A stretch of 64,000 bases of DNA from Dipetalonema caudispina (GCA_013365325.1 JABVXV010000058.1:1-64000); one strand, 5' to 3'; shown: positions 22,635 to 36,334, counted from the first letter of the stretch. A program made the numbers and translations. The notes: generated by a model from the sequence alone, not told the origin.

Positions 22635-25508
22635 ATGTGGCCAAGTTGGACGGCTGTTTTTATGATATATCTAGTAGGTGCTGTTGCAGCTACGTGTTCC
22701 ATGAAGAGTTTGCCTAAGTTTGATGGGTATTTCTTTCCAAGAAATATGTCATGGTAGAATTAATTTTTTGTGAAATATGTAGTGACCCGTGGGTTATTTA
22801 GAAAATATTTTTTATCTGTTCAACGTAACAGCCATGGAGTTTTTCTCAGACATGAGGAATATTTATTTCAGTGAATATATTCATTATCTGCTGTCATGGG
22901 ATTGTAAACTGACGGTAACACGGAACTGGGGTGGCAGCTCCTTGCGAGAATTTAGAATTATCTCGAGTAGACTGGATATTTGTAAATCAAATGGAATAGG
23001 GAAGCTGATGCATTATTTACACGTTCATCCTGGAACACATCGACTTCTATTTCTAGTATTTCTTATTCATTTTCACAAAGAAAATAGCACCAATAGAAAC
23101 TTATGGAGAGTGGTGAGGTAAATTTTGTTTTTTAAATCATGATGAGGGAATGGTGAAATAATGAACTTTTTAGACTCAAAAAGTAAATGTAAATGGATTG
23201 ATTACCTGGATTGAGCAACTGTTTTCCAGATCACTTCAAAAATTAGGATTTCAATCAAATTGCCAATAAATTTGTAATTTAACGAAAAATTTTAGAATAA
23301 ATATTACTGCGATAATGTACCAGAAGCGTTTACACCGTACAATTCTTGACAGTATCCTTACCGAGTATTCAACACTCTATACAGACTATCCTCTCCGAAC
23401 TTGTACTTACCACACCATAAGCAGCATTTATTGCTTCTGGCAAAACGGTACCGAACAATGGGCACAGCTGTATAATATATCCAAGAGTAATACAACTGCT
23501 CTGGAATACAGGTTCATTTCAAAACTGTAGTTTAGAATTCAGAAACGAAGTGACAGTCATAATTAAAAATAACAAAGAATTTAGCAATTTCAAATTCATG
23601 AACTTGTTGATGTTAGGGACATCAGTTTACAGAGCAGCTGGTGAAGCATTTTATTTGGAAGGACATCCGAATTTTGGCGAAATCGTAGGCAGTTTGCCTG
23701 GATCCATTCCCCGTGTACTTATGTTTGATTACAAAGTACGAAGTTGGTTATACGAGGTAGCGATGTTAACAAATTTTACAGTATCGGGACGACGGATTCA
23801 AGAAATGCGCAAGATTGCGGAGGTATTTGAGATCGCTTGTTTATCATCCAAGATTTTAAATCTAAAAAGTCGATGCTTATGAATGCTTGCTAGTCTGTAT
23901 CATTATACCGTTTGTACGAAATAACTGCTCTTCTTCTCCTTTGTCCTATAATTATTCATTTATCAGTGTTCAGAAATCCTGACAATAATATGGTAAGATA
24001 AGTTGATATACTGAAATTCAACTTCCTTGAAAGTTATTAGTTGAAAAGTTTAAATGAGCATCATTGCTATCATGATGAATCATAGGAGCGTTTGTTTTTA
24101 GCTGAATTTATCATTCAAAAATAGGATTCTTGAAAATTTTTTTTTAAATTGATAAAGTGCTTGAAGGACTAAAACTAGTCATTAAATATCTTTCCAAGCA
24201 CTACAAGAAAGTGCTAGAAGTTTTATCGATATTGACAAACTGTTATATGAGTCTCATCAACTTTTTGTTTTGAATTTGTTTGACCGCAATTTTTGATCAG
24301 ATACAAGGTAAATTAGGGCAAGTAGCTGCGATGAGTATCCAGTCATTTATTATTAGTGATTGTCTTGGTTCTATGTGTAAATACTGGTACAATTCATTGG
24401 GTCAGGTTAGTCCATTACTTGATTTAATTCCTTTGAAATAAAAGAATAGAATAAAAGAATTTTATTCTTTTATTTAATTAAAAAGACTGGAATTTAAATT
24501 CTTACGATCTTCTCTAGTAGTTTCCATCAATTCTATTGCGCCGCACTAGAACACAAGTAACTTTTTTACGTACCACCTTCCAATAAATTAATTGGGCTCA
24601 CTTAAATTTTCCCTTTCTACAGTCTCCTTGTACAAAAAATTTTTTTCATATATCAAAAATATCTTAGTGCCAAATGTCATCTTCAGTTTCAGAAATATAT
24701 TTGAGTAATGACATTGTTTTGAATTAAATCATTACCACTTTTGATTCCTTCTGATACATATTATAAAACGAATTTATAGCACCAGTTTTAATTAGTTAAT
24801 TACTTAAGGATGACCGCTGAGTTTGCTATCAAAATATTTTGAATATACAAAAAGAGTTTGATATACATGAAGTGGGCTTTGCTCAGAACAAGAAAATATA
24901 ACATTTGGAAGAATAATTCTAATATTGCTAATGCAAATACTTATCCTATGAAGAGAAACTTGAATCATTCATCAAAAGTTAATATAATTTATATCAAATT
25001 CAAGTTAAAATTACAAACTGTATGCATTTCAAATTAATAACAGATTGCTAAAGCAACAACAACATGCATCTTTACATCATCATTCGATGTTGTTTCGGGT
25101 GTATTCGAAATGCCTCGCAGTTTCCTGATGTCGGCACAGCCAGAATTAGAACAATATTCCGTTGAAAAACCATCAGAAACTATCAAATCGTTTGTATTAG
25201 AACCGGATGAAAAAAAAGGGAAAGAAATGGCAGCTAAGCAGTGGATGGAACATTTCATGATTGCTATTTATGCATTCACGATTATACTTGTGCTTATTAT
25301 AAAGCTTCTGATGGAAGTTTGTATCTTAACCTATCATCCCAACAACATCCCAATATTTGAGCAAGACTTCACAACATTCTACAAATGTTTGTTCTTTGGA
25401 CTAACTTCAGGTTACTGTTTCATATTTATTCTCAGTCACAAAACCATTCAAACATTTTCTGATAGTTTAGCAGTTTTGGCTTCATATTTATGGACGATCA
25501 AATTTTAA
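22635..25508 (+). CDS. Unrecognised secreted/membrane protein gene (exon model partial)
   Basis: Not recognised. The ATG at 22635 starts a clear signal peptide (FMIYLVGAVAATC) that ends at a GT donor near 22727. Supported later exons, phase-consistent with one another, are about 23536-23830 (AGEAFYLEGHPNFGEIVG, NFTVSGRRIQEMRK), 24301-24408 (KLGQVAAMSIQSFIISDC) and 25045-25508. The last encodes SAQPELEQY, a charged stretch and a membrane helix (AIYAFTIILVLIIKLL), then either ends soon after or continues to the stop at 25508. An upstream exon near 23337-23447 has paired cysteines. The sequence suggests a type I membrane protein with a lumenal or extracellular domain. Exons between 22.73 and 23.34 kb could not be fixed; YGEW before a strong GTGAGG donor near 23112 is one candidate. 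It could be a nematode-specific family. Confidence 0.5.
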
Positions 25509-28500
25509 GTTTAAATCTATTACTGAACCGTAGAACTCTTCGCAGTATGAAAACGGTTGGTAATCTTCGGACACGTATGCAATCATAAATTAAACCCTAG
25601 ATAGAACAGATTCCTATGTTTCCTAGATACTCCTAATATCCGGATCCGGAATTTCCGTTATGATACTTCGTCGAAACTTTTCAGGAAAGCCACAAAAAAG
25701 TTAGTTGAGGAAGCTCCAAGGTCCAGCCTAAACAAAAACTTCGAAATTGCTATTTGTATTTGCTGATTTCTTTTCCAATAAAATGAATTTTCATCGAAGA
25801 CGTTTTCTTCGGCTTTAAACTTTTTAATGACTAAATTTTGGTTTCCTGGTTATGTATATCACTAATTGAAAGCAATAATGCCTACTATTCCATATCATGC
25901 TATGGTGCAGTTCTCATGACATATTTATTGATAAGGTCAACAAGACCACCCGCACTGTCTCCATTTTAAATTTAATCACAATTTAAATTAATTGTTTTTT
26001 TATGAGCGATCGTAATCAGAAAAAAATGTTTTTACAGACTATATTTGAAGCTGAAATCAAACAATTCATTTATTTCATATTTTCTCAAATACATACACAA
26101 GATAAAAGCAACAGAGTAATATTATTTGTAAGATTGTCAAGTTTGAAAGTTTTGTTGTCCAGAATTTGCAGATCTTATCGATCTAAATCCTGTACCAAAC
26201 ATATCAATTCGGTAATTAAAATTTTGATACTCTCTACAATCATAACATGAACACAATCTGATCTTACCTTTAATTATGATATGAGAATATTATAATAGTT
26301 AAAGGACTGTAGAACCATGACGATAATTGGGACTTAATAACTTAGAAATGATTAAGAAAGTAAATTATGCCTGAATATCCCTTTGCTTATCTCGAGGAAG
26401 AGTGAACAATGGCTTCACGTCATTAGTCAACAGATAGCATGACAGGATTGCTTGGTGAATGTTATTTAACCTAACCATAGTTCAACAAGAGTGACTGGAC
26501 AGCTGACCATTGAAAATGCTGTAGAATGTATTTTGTAGGCAAGAGATGAGAGAATTATTTCAGGTCAAATCATGTTCCTATTATACTACAATTTGTTGTA
26601 ATTTGGTTGTTGTGAGAGATTACTTCAAATTTTGATAAGGAAAGATGAAATGTATGAAAATATTCCGGGAAGATTCCCTTTCCCGTACGACTACTGTAAA
26701 TGTAAGGAAGGATAGAGAAGCAGTCCGGGAGAGAATCATTTCAGGTCAGATAATAGACTGAGAAAGGAAAGGTATTCATCCGTCCGTTCATCCAACAAGC
26801 GATGACTCTAACCGAGGTCTTTTCAGGGTGCATACCGTCCGTCATGTCTCTTTTCGGCGGTAGTGTCAACCGCCCCTTCTACTCTTGACTGCAAAGGCTG
26901 GATGAGTTACTGCTTTTCACTCTCTTCAAAACCTCTAAATTCTCTTCAACAATTTCTATTTGTTTGTTATTCCTCCCCCGCCTGTTCTTAGTTTTTTTTT
27001 TTCACTTCACATATGAAATCCTATATGTATGTCACCAGCACCACCTCTTCTTCAAACCCCTTTCATTCTTTACTTCCTTTCAATCATGTCTTTGTTTTCT
27101 TTTCCAAACTAGCTACCGTAACCTTTGAGATGAACTTTGTCCTTTCCAAAATCTACCTCTCTGTCCTCGATATTAAACTGTCTTCAAGGACTATTTTTAA
27201 TTATCCCTATTTCTGTCATCTTACTATTTCTCATAGAAACAAAGCCTTCCCTCCTTCCTTCATGCAATATCTATCAATTACTGTAATCAACTCTTCTTAA
27301 CTCTCAACAACGCTGGAAGAATAGAACGTGAGTGAAACGTAACCACCTTGAAGCTTATTCATTGTACGGTATATGCCAACTTTTTTTGCCGTAAAGTGCG
27401 TCAAAGTGACAATAAAGTTCCAAGTTCGATTCTCTGAGTCCAATGTTGAAGTGATAAGATAATGAATCGAAATAGATTGAGATAATGGTCATTAAGGATT
27501 TGTAATATTAGAGAGGTGACAGGTGACTGGTGGATTCTTACTTGATGAGATTTAATGAAACGTGATGCAAAGACAGCACAATGCACGCTCCTATCATTAA
27601 TTTGGGAAATGTTTCGAATTCATAGTTTCAACTAAAAGTTTTGTGAGAGAGAAACTCCTTGTATAGGTAGCAATTAATTAACTGAAAAGATGTTCATTAC
27701 AATTTCTTTAAAAAATCGAATCTTCTCCAATTGTACCACGCGGCTGAGGTACCACGATCCGTGTAGCAATGACGATGATATGAAAAAAACGTGAAGGACG
27801 AGAGAGAGCGTGATGCATGCTATATTCCGTTTTGAAATGCTCCGGAAATAATTCCAGTTAGACTGAAATGGTTTGCAAAACCTTAAATGTGTTGATTAGG
27901 AAGCAAAGAGATGAAAGTAGAAGGCAGATCAATTGATTTTTTGAAAAGAAATCTAAGCATGATCATGACTGTAATCGTTTACTTCTTCTTAGCTTGAATC
28001 AAAAGTTATGAGTGACCAAATTCTCCAAAAGTTGTCAGATTTATTATATTGACCAGAGCGGGAAAAAAATGGAAAGCTCACTAAAATAATAAATTAGGCC
28101 TATGAGTAACTTACAAATGAAATGGGTTTTTGGATAGATCATAGAGGGATATATGAAGTTATCAGTATATCTCCTGACTAGTTATAACAGTGCAAATGTC
28201 CTCTTTTGCATTTTAGACTTAGACAATTAGGTCCAATCAAATGACTGTCGTTGTTTTTGCCTGTCGGAGCTGAAATTTTGGAAAAGTCACGAATCACGCT
28301 ACTGCAATTTGCAACAACGATTCACTGAAAACTTGAATTCGTGATTAGCGTTGACCTTTAACCCTAAGAAAGAAGGAAATTGATAATAAGTCAATGTAAA
28401 TGACACTGTAATATTTTTGGGGAAGAAGAGTTAAAGGGAAATGAAGTGGCTCCTCAATGTTTGAATCGTTATTACCCAAGTATTCATCTGGCCAGTGTCC

Positions 28501-29289
28501 AGTCCATCATGAATCCATATCATCTATCCATCTACAGTACTTACAACTCATTCTTTGGCTAATTTCCTTTTTCCATAGCTATTTTTGGATGGTAGAACAC
28601 AGGTGCGTGGGTGGATGGATCAGTCACCCTCTGTCTCTGATAAGAAGGGAAGGAAAGCAGTATTAGGTAAACTTTCCAAGATACATCGCAACTGTTACGG
28701 ATTGCTTCTAGCATGCTCTCTTAATGGCTGCACCTTTGTCTGTCTCTCCTCATACATTAAGTGTATGTCGCTTACTCTTTCTTGATATCGGTATGTTTAC
28801 CGTCCGTCTTCTTCAATAATTGACATAACTCTCCTGCTCCCCTCTCTGAGACGGTCCCTTACTTTCGTATCGTTGTGTGCATTCCCCCTTCTCCTCACCC
28901 TTTTTCGTCATCGACCCAATCCCTTTATCCTCTCTTATCTCCCACATCAATTCAATGTATCATTTTCCTCTGCTCTCGTATACCTTCAAAAAGTATGCTT
29001 TCTCCACATTCTGCACAGAATCTGCTATATATTCCCTCGCTATTCTTAATAACTATTTCACTTTGCAGCTGTCTCGTACTTTGTACATTCTACTTATCTA
29101 GTACTATTTCGTATACGAAATGTATGAATCTCCATATAACACACACTGTCTATAAGTCATCGACTCTATCGAAGAACAATCTCCACCCCCTGAGCAGTGT
29201 ATCTTCTCGCGAGCTGCTCAGTGTTCAATGCTGTCTCCTCTGCCGCTGCCTGCCCTCTCCCTCTTTACACTTCCTTTATGTATTTATTG

Positions 29290-29352
29290 TGCATATGTTT
29301 GTGTGTGTGCATATGTGTGTGTGTGTGTGTGCATATGTGTGTGTGTGTGTGC

Positions 29353-29383
<31 letters not shown>

Positions 29384-29431
29384 TATGTGTGTGTTATTGT
29401 ACACACATATGCACACACACACACACACACG
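29290..29431. repeat. GT/CA microsatellite forming a long hairpin
   Basis: A run of GT dinucleotides interrupted at intervals by GCATAT changes strand at about 29397 into a CA run with the same interruption. Bases 29363-29392 are the exact reverse complement of 29401-29430 around an 8-nt loop. Alternating purine-pyrimidine sequence of this kind can form Z-DNA, and the mirror arrangement can extrude as a cruciform. Confidence 0.9.
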
Positions 29432-29984
29432 TATGTATATATGTATAGAAAAGGTGAGGGTGTGATGAGGAAGAAGCGAGCGATGCATCGCCCCCTTCTT
29501 GCCTGTTATTTTGCCGATAATTGACAGATATATGTCTGTGTGTCCCGCACGGACACACACACACTCATTTGCACACACACATCTCACGCGTCCATTTCAG
29601 TTATATATTTTTCCCATTTATTATATTCCATTCCATCTATATTTTTGAGTATTTGTTTAGTGTCACCTTGAACGGATGGACAGACAGAGAGACAGACAGA
29701 CATGAGCTCTTCAAGTTGTATTCATTTTGAGAACTATTTCCCGCCTTGTGAACAGCTTTTATACCAAAGGTCAGGACGATGAAATATGAATAAGGATTGT
29801 ATTTCATGCAGGTCAGCACTAAACTACTTCCTTGACCTCCGCTCTCCCTCTCTTTCCTCTCCAACAACTACCGCCACCAATTGGCACTATCACTGCATCC
29901 TTTGCACCTCATGCAGCCTCTGATAACATGCAGAATGCGTCCAAATTTAACTTATAATTCAATTTGCATCTTTGGATAATACAG

Positions 29985-29988
<4 letters not shown>

Positions 29989-30016
<28 letters not shown>
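29989..30016. repeat. CA dinucleotide microsatellite
   Basis: About 14 uninterrupted AC/CA units follow ACAGACATA. This is a simple repeat with no coding meaning. Confidence 0.9.
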
Positions 30017-30732
30017 TTATCCGTGTATCTATCAGTGCCTCTTGGGATACGGTAGGAAGGAAGTTGGATTTGAAATGATGAAAGGGAGCCTTGTATGGAT
30101 GATGAGGTGTACTGTAAGCAATGAACGGTGAAGTGATAGAAATGGCTTGACTCATGGAATCTGTGGTACTCATTCTTTATTAACTTAAATTGCAAACACT
30201 ATAACAGACTATATGTCGATTATTTAATGTATCCAAAGGTAGATATCTGCAAGAGAATGTCATACCTTGCATTACTGACATTTACTACTCTGCTGTTGCT
30301 GTTGCAAATTATCTGATATTTCAATAGAATCGCTTTTTATCCATGAGGCTTACTGCATCCCTGCAAGCAGTAAACTTTATCGGAGGAAAGTAATCATATT
30401 CCCGCTTTCAGTATATCAGTGTGACGATGAATCAGAATTTGGTGCCAGCCTATTTTCAGACTGGAAATATATCCAACTCCGCTCCACAGCAGGTCCCTTT
30501 TTTCATCTTCTGAAGCTGACTTTTTTATAAATATTTCAAAGTGGGAGTTGTGAGTGCCTTTTACGAGCGATTTCCTAAGGCACTCATATGACCATGTTGG
30601 GATGTCATTTCTGGTGTGACTGACTGCGTTGAAACAAAATATTTTGACTTCAGATGTTTGATTTTTGTTTAGGTCGAACATGTAGTAATCGGCGATCGTG
30701 TCAGTATCCTGAAAGATGAAGCGAAATCAGCG

Positions 30733-33008
30733 ATGCAGGTAATGTTAGGTAGGCGGAGAGAGATTACATGACAATTTTTTTGTCATTGCTCCATTCACGC
30801 CGTACTTATTTTGGTCAGGATTAAATACTTATCTGCAAATAATGTGACCGTGTGTAGGAGCACTCACGCCATGATGACATGTGGCATCGAGGAACACTTA
30901 ACACGTCAACACGTCAAAGTGACACATGGAATTGAAGAGCATTTGAGGTGGCGTGTGACGTCCATGCGCCTTGTATGGAAATTGAGCATAACTTTCGTTC
31001 TTCTTCGTTTTCGTACTTGATGAAATGCAGACGTGGTTAGCATTCTTCAAGCAAAACTTTAGTGATGCATAGGTGAGTTTTATCAATCGTTCATATATAG
31101 TGAACGATTCCGTGTCTGCTTATTGTAATTATTAATTGCAGCTACAAGCACCAGCACCAACGGGTATGACTATTCATCCAGCAGGTACAACTTTCTTCCA
31201 AACGACATCCAGTAGCCCGTTTACATCAACAAATAGTGGTCCCATTTTTCATAGTTCTACAACAGCAACGACATTTCTTCCCAATTCAGTGAGCTGTTTA
31301 CGATTCGCTAATAGTGAACTTACTCTGTACATATCAATTCTACACGTTCGAGAGGCAAATAGGTTTTAGGTTTGCGACATATTCTTTCACCATTATTCAT
31401 GAAAATTAATATTTTGCAGGTCCAAAACGTCCAAATTCAGCCAAACAGTGCAGCCACGCTTAATGGACAACAAACACAGCAGGTGCGCCTTGTGCAAACA
31501 GTCAACCCTACACCAGCCGTCAATGTCACGTCTCCTCAACAACAAGGTGCTACAGTTCTGACTGGTGAGAAATTGAGTGTTGTTTAGATACTTGTCCAGT
31601 TTTTAGTTATTGTTGATAGGTGAGTGAACATTATGAAAAAAGCTATCGCATAGCCGTGTTTGACATTTTGGCACCGAATGATTAGACGGTGCTAGTGTAA
31701 CTAACGATTTTAAATTGAGCTGAAATGACAAGTTTCATTCAGACATGAAGTTTACGGATCATGACGTTTTAAAAGGACTTTGTTTACGAGTTTTATACTA
31801 CATATATCGAGCTAAATAAAATTCACATTTTGCTTTTTATTTGCAGTTGTAACAGCACAGAATCCGAATGGTACAACCATGCAGATTCTTCAGCCACAAG
31901 GTGCTGAAACAGATGAACGACGTATTGCTGCCATATTGGATTCATATTTCATTGAACAGCAGGCTCCAACAACATCGGTGGTTGCACCTATCACAACAGC
32001 TGCTGTAGCTGTTGCGACGCCAGCTGCATATCCATCACCTGCCAGTATTGTCGCAAAGTAAGTCATAGAAAAACAGAATTTTGATAATCTTTCTTCAGGA
32101 TTAGTATCCTTGATTGTTTCGGAGAGCTTATATGCGGAACTTCGAGTGATAAATTTTTTATAGTGATGATGCTGTCTGATTTCAGATATACACGTGGGAA
32201 AGGTGCAACACAAGAGAAGAAAGAAAAGGATGAAGCAAAACGAGCGAAACAAGCGGAGGCAGCACGCTTGCGATATCACCGGTTAAGCGCTGAGGAAAAA
32301 AGGGCATTAAATATCAAGCGAACAATGGCGCAGAAGCGTAAAAGACAGCGTGAAAAAGAGCTTGAAGAACTTGAAAATCTGTTGCGGCAAACAAATGATA
32401 TACAAGAGGTAATGAAGTTCTTTTATTTGTTTTGAAAAAAGCAGTTTGAGTTCCAAATTATCAGCCCTATATTTCAGGATCCGGATATTAACGAGCAGTT
32501 ACGTGAGAAACGGATGCGAGCGCGTTGGGCTGAAGCAGCACGTTCACGTTATCAGCGTATGTCATCAGAAGAACGCCGCGCGCATAATAATCGTAGACGG
32601 ATGAGACAAATTGCTGCAACGGAAGGATTAAAGGGGCCTGACGGACAGCCCGTAATTTTCCAATTGAGTTTACTTAGATTTGGCTAATTTTTTAAAACGA
32701 TTTTTTTTCACTACACACTTCTGTGTTATTTTTATTAAATATCTGACATGATTCCGGAAAAATTATTAGTCTATTTTTTCAGGATGAAGAAGCAATCAAG
32801 AGGCATATTAAGGAACAAAATGCAAAGAAGGCTGAAGCTGCAAGACTTCGTTACCATCGGATGACTGAAGAAGAAAAGAGGGCCTACAATCAGAGAAGGT
32901 TAGTTGACATGTATGTTGTGATTAATGTGAACGATTTTAATATTAATCTTTTATTTGTGGTTAAAATATCTCGAACTATTTGAAATATATATATATATAT
33001 ATATATTT

Positions 33009-33045
<37 letters not shown>

Positions 33046-34625
33046 GTACTTATTTACTTATTTTATTTATTTGTTTAGAACAGAAGCATTCCGGCGGCGA
33101 CGTATGGAAGAGGAAATGTTGCTGGCAATGCCGATTGGACGTATTAATGGTGAAGCCTTAGATCGAGCACAGCAGATTGTTGTTCGAAATGCGAAACGAG
33201 CAGAAGCTGCTAGGCTGAGGTGTTGTGTGTGTTAATATCATGTAGATTTTGTTCACTTCTAAAGAATAATATTTCGCCTTCAGAATTATGGTCTATATCA
33301 TTAAACCAGAATTCCAGATATCAAAGAATGACACCCGAACAAAGGAAGGCTTACAACCAAAAACGGTATACACCAAAACGGAAACGGCTTGAACATTCTG
33401 AAGATGGTGAGAGCAATGCAAATCGTGGCCGAAAACGTAACCAAGAGGAACAGTTTGATGCACTTTCTACCTTGGAGAGAGATGTGATTAAGAGGACGCA
33501 GCAGGTTTTTTTCTTTTTTTTTTTTTTTTTTTTTTTTTCATTTTAACGAATGATAATTGATATCTCTATGAGTGAAATAAAAATTTCGGAAATTGAAAGA
33601 TTCCCTGTTAACACTCTATTAAGATTAGTTTAACTAAGTTTACTTTTTACAATCATCTGTTATTACTTGTGCAAAAAAAACTTTTTAGTGTCTTGGTAAT
33701 TCTCTGTGCGTTATGAGCTTCTTAGCTGCCGAAAAACACAGTTTTAGGCCCAACAAGCTTTGATGCGCCAACGAGGCACCTCCTCAGCGAATACTCCTAC
33801 TGGCGCTTACCTTACAGCGCATGTTGTTCAGCAGCCTCAATCAAATGTAACTACAGTTCTACCGAGCACAGCAATAATCCCAAATAATAGCGGCGTGTTG
33901 CCGGGCGGCACTGTGCTGGCTGCACAGATTCAGCCATCGCAGATTCAGACCGCTCCAATTCAGGCGCAGCAGGTGCAGTCACAGCAGGCAAACCAGTCTA
34001 TGCAACAGCAGACAATGACACAAATTCCACAGCAAGTTCAGGTATCTGATGAAAAATACTTATCTGTTTCATTTGGATCGGGAAAATTGTGCCCCAGCTG
34101 AACCCTGATTGATATAGTGCTAAATTGGCTTAATTTAAGTAACTTCACGTAATTAAACTTGTATTTTATCTAGTCTTTTTATTGGTAGCCGAGTTTCAAG
34201 GGTTTTTAGTGCTTTTCGATATAGCAAAGAATTAAAATAGGCTGTGATAAGTCAAAATATCCAATTTTTTTAGCTTATGATAGATTGTTCGACTTCGAAA
34301 TGCATTAACAATTGTGAAAAATGAAAGATCATTTATTACTGAACTCCCTTCGAAAAGTCTTCGATTTATATAAGGATAAAATATAACTAATTGACCGAGA
34401 AATGATGTCTTTAATGAAGTTGATTCTTTTTTGCACTTATTACCAAAGTAATCACAGTTTCAGGTGCAGCAAATCCATCCCCAACAAATTCAGAATCAGT
34501 CTTCACAGCAGCAACAGCAGCAACAGATTCAGTATACCGTAACCCCCGGCGGACAAATGATGGTTGGACAACACCTACAACAACAGTTACTTACGCCGTA
34601 TGCGACAGTGCCTCCAAGAGCCTAA
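30733..34625 (+). CDS. Gln-rich nuclear-type protein with four basic STPR-like repeats (paralogue A)
   Basis: Probable DNA-binding regulator; the function is inferred. Eleven exons join in frame: 30733-30738, 31142-31288, 31420-31564, 31847-32057, 32186-32408, 32478-32651, 32783-32898, 33079-33219, 33318-33504, 33748-34041 and 34464-34625. They give 1806 nt, or 601 residues. Residues 1-170 are Thr/Gln/Ala-rich. Four basic units of about 26 residues follow (about residues 185-430), each AEAARLRYxRM then [ST]xEE[RK]RxxNxxR, separated by charged linkers. After STLERDVIKRT comes a Gln-rich tail with a polyglutamine run, ending ATVPPRA. The repeat resembles the STPR repeat of silkworm FMBP-1 and other animal proteins, but this identification is tentative. 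The start Met-Gln sits alone on a tiny exon, so the true 5' end is less certain than the rest. A diverged paralogue follows on the same strand. Confidence 0.8.
32979..33039. repeat. AT palindrome and AT microsatellite in an intron
   Basis: Positions 32979-33012 form a 34-bp perfect palindrome: TTTGAAAT, AT repeats, then ATTTCAAA. A further TA run extends to about 33039. It lies in the intron between exons 7 and 8 of paralogue A. Confidence 0.9.
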
Positions 34626-36334
34626 GTATTTTTTTGTTCTGGAAATTCCAATTGAGTGAATGATACTACAACTCAGTCTTTGGGATGTGCTACATTTATG
34701 TATTATAATCCGGTAATACCTTTGGCGCCAGGAACCTGATTGATATCTGAATTCCTTATAAATAACGAAGCAAAGGCGTATTTTTATTTTCTTTTCAGCT
34801 TTTTGATGAAAAAATGATCGAACTGTTGCTTCTTTGTAAAAAGGGCTTTTGCATTACATTCGTGAAATAATATTTGTTTTGAAGATTATTCGGTATACAT
34901 GCCATTCGTGACGTTAAATGTCCTCTATTCACTTCTTTTTTTATACTCGACTAAACACTGAAACTTATCACGTTAAATATAGGTTCCATGTTTTTAAAAT
35001 ATTTTATTGAGTCATTAGGCTTTGAGCCAGGTTCCTGCGCTCCAGACGTCTTTTTTACCCCGTGCATAGGTGTGAAAACCAGTTCTATCGGTATATGTGA
35101 CGAGGTAAATGTTGGCACCTTTACTATCGCACTATGCATAATGAAAAAAAGGATTAAATTTTGATATAAATTGGAAGGGGCAAAAGACGTGCATGGCGCA
35201 AATGAACGTGGTACAGATGTGCCAGGTTTTCTTAATGCTACTGATTATTGTGTAAAAGAAAGTCTTGTAAACCATTCTTTTTTGTTTTGAGAATAGATGA
35301 ACTTTATAACAATGATGGGATGGATTAAATGTATTGCTGATATCATAAATATGTATTGGAATGCACGGCCTTGCAGTAATTTCATGTCGAGTGTACTCTC
35401 AGGTTTTCTTTTCTTCTCTTTTAATGTTTTATATTATGCAGTAATAATTTGGGTTCTATCATTCCGTGTCTAACGTAGCTCCATCGTTTTCATTTCACTC
35501 TGGAGTTTTGTTCTTCACAGAGCTTCTGTTTCTTGATTCAGCTCCAGGAAATTCATTGCTTTAGTTTCAAATTTTTTTTACTTTGAAATTTTGAATAATT
35601 GAATACATTCACATTTAAGCTCACTGATGCTAACCTTGTGGACAGAGATCGCGGTCAGTTAATTTTCATTCGATTTTGACTTCTTCATCACATAGCAGTC
35701 AGAATATATTTTTATCTTACTACGATAATCCATCTAGTTTCCCTCTCATAGCGTCCTGGAATTTTATTAGTTTGGAGTTTGAGAATAAATACTCTGATTT
35801 TTTAAAAGTTTTTTGAGGTATTGATAATCAAGGATTACTTCTTTAAAAATACGATGTCTTCCCAGAGCTGGAAGGGTAGAGTTTGTTGTTTGATTTTACC
35901 CAGCTTATATATGTATAAATTTTTTCGGAACATTTAAATTTTCGTCAGTTGTTCATTGAGTGTTTTCATTTTAATCACAGATTCATTGAATAAACTTGCT
36001 GATCTCGCGGAAGCTTATACTATGAACCATTGCAATTTGCTTGAGACAAGCGCTTTGTTACCTTCTTTTCTTTTCCTGCATTTTCATATCTTGTTGTCAC
36101 GATGGAAAACAAGTTTCAGATATCAAGTGGTGGAAATTTCGAGAGAATAGCTTACACCTGTTTTAAATATTCATTTCAGAATTCGTTCCATCAGATATTG
36201 ACTGTTAGTGAAAATTTGAACAGTATATTCGTGTTCTAATATCTACAGATTAGTGGGACTACCATAGCTTATGCTACCTTTCTGTGAGCAAAATGAGCCA
36301 ACGTGCATTTTTCTCAACTGCAGGTTCAGAAATT
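34626..36334. other. Interval between the two repeat-protein paralogues
   Basis: The 1.7 kb contain no recognisable exon. Weak open frames at 34951-35139 (minus) and 35956-36150 (plus) have no family similarity. A strong TTCTCAACTGCAG acceptor ends at 36323, 11 bp before the start of paralogue B, and fits spliced-leader trans-splicing. Confidence 0.5.

Larger units (their letters stand above)
25509..30732. other. 5.2 kb gene-poor block with microsatellites
   Basis: No exon with family similarity was found on either strand. Base composition shifts within the block: 26.8-27.3 and 28.8-29.3 kb are pyrimidine-rich (CT-rich) on the plus strand, and a GT/CA microsatellite follows. The open frames around 28.9-29.6 kb are products of these low-complexity runs, not genes. 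The right end should contain the promoter and possibly a 5' non-coding exon of the first repeat-protein gene. Confidence 0.5.

Noticed and set aside
23315..23535. Apparent 16-nt and 19-nt GT...AG micro-introns in the unrecognised membrane-protein gene
   Set aside because: Far below nematode intron size; an 88-nt intron from about 23448 to 23535 keeps the frame and explains the second case.
28875..29587. Long open frames on both strands (up to 196 codons) over the GT/CA tract
   Set aside because: They are produced by CT-rich and GT/CA simple repeats, which lack stop codons; composition is Cys/Val or His/Thr alternation with no domain.
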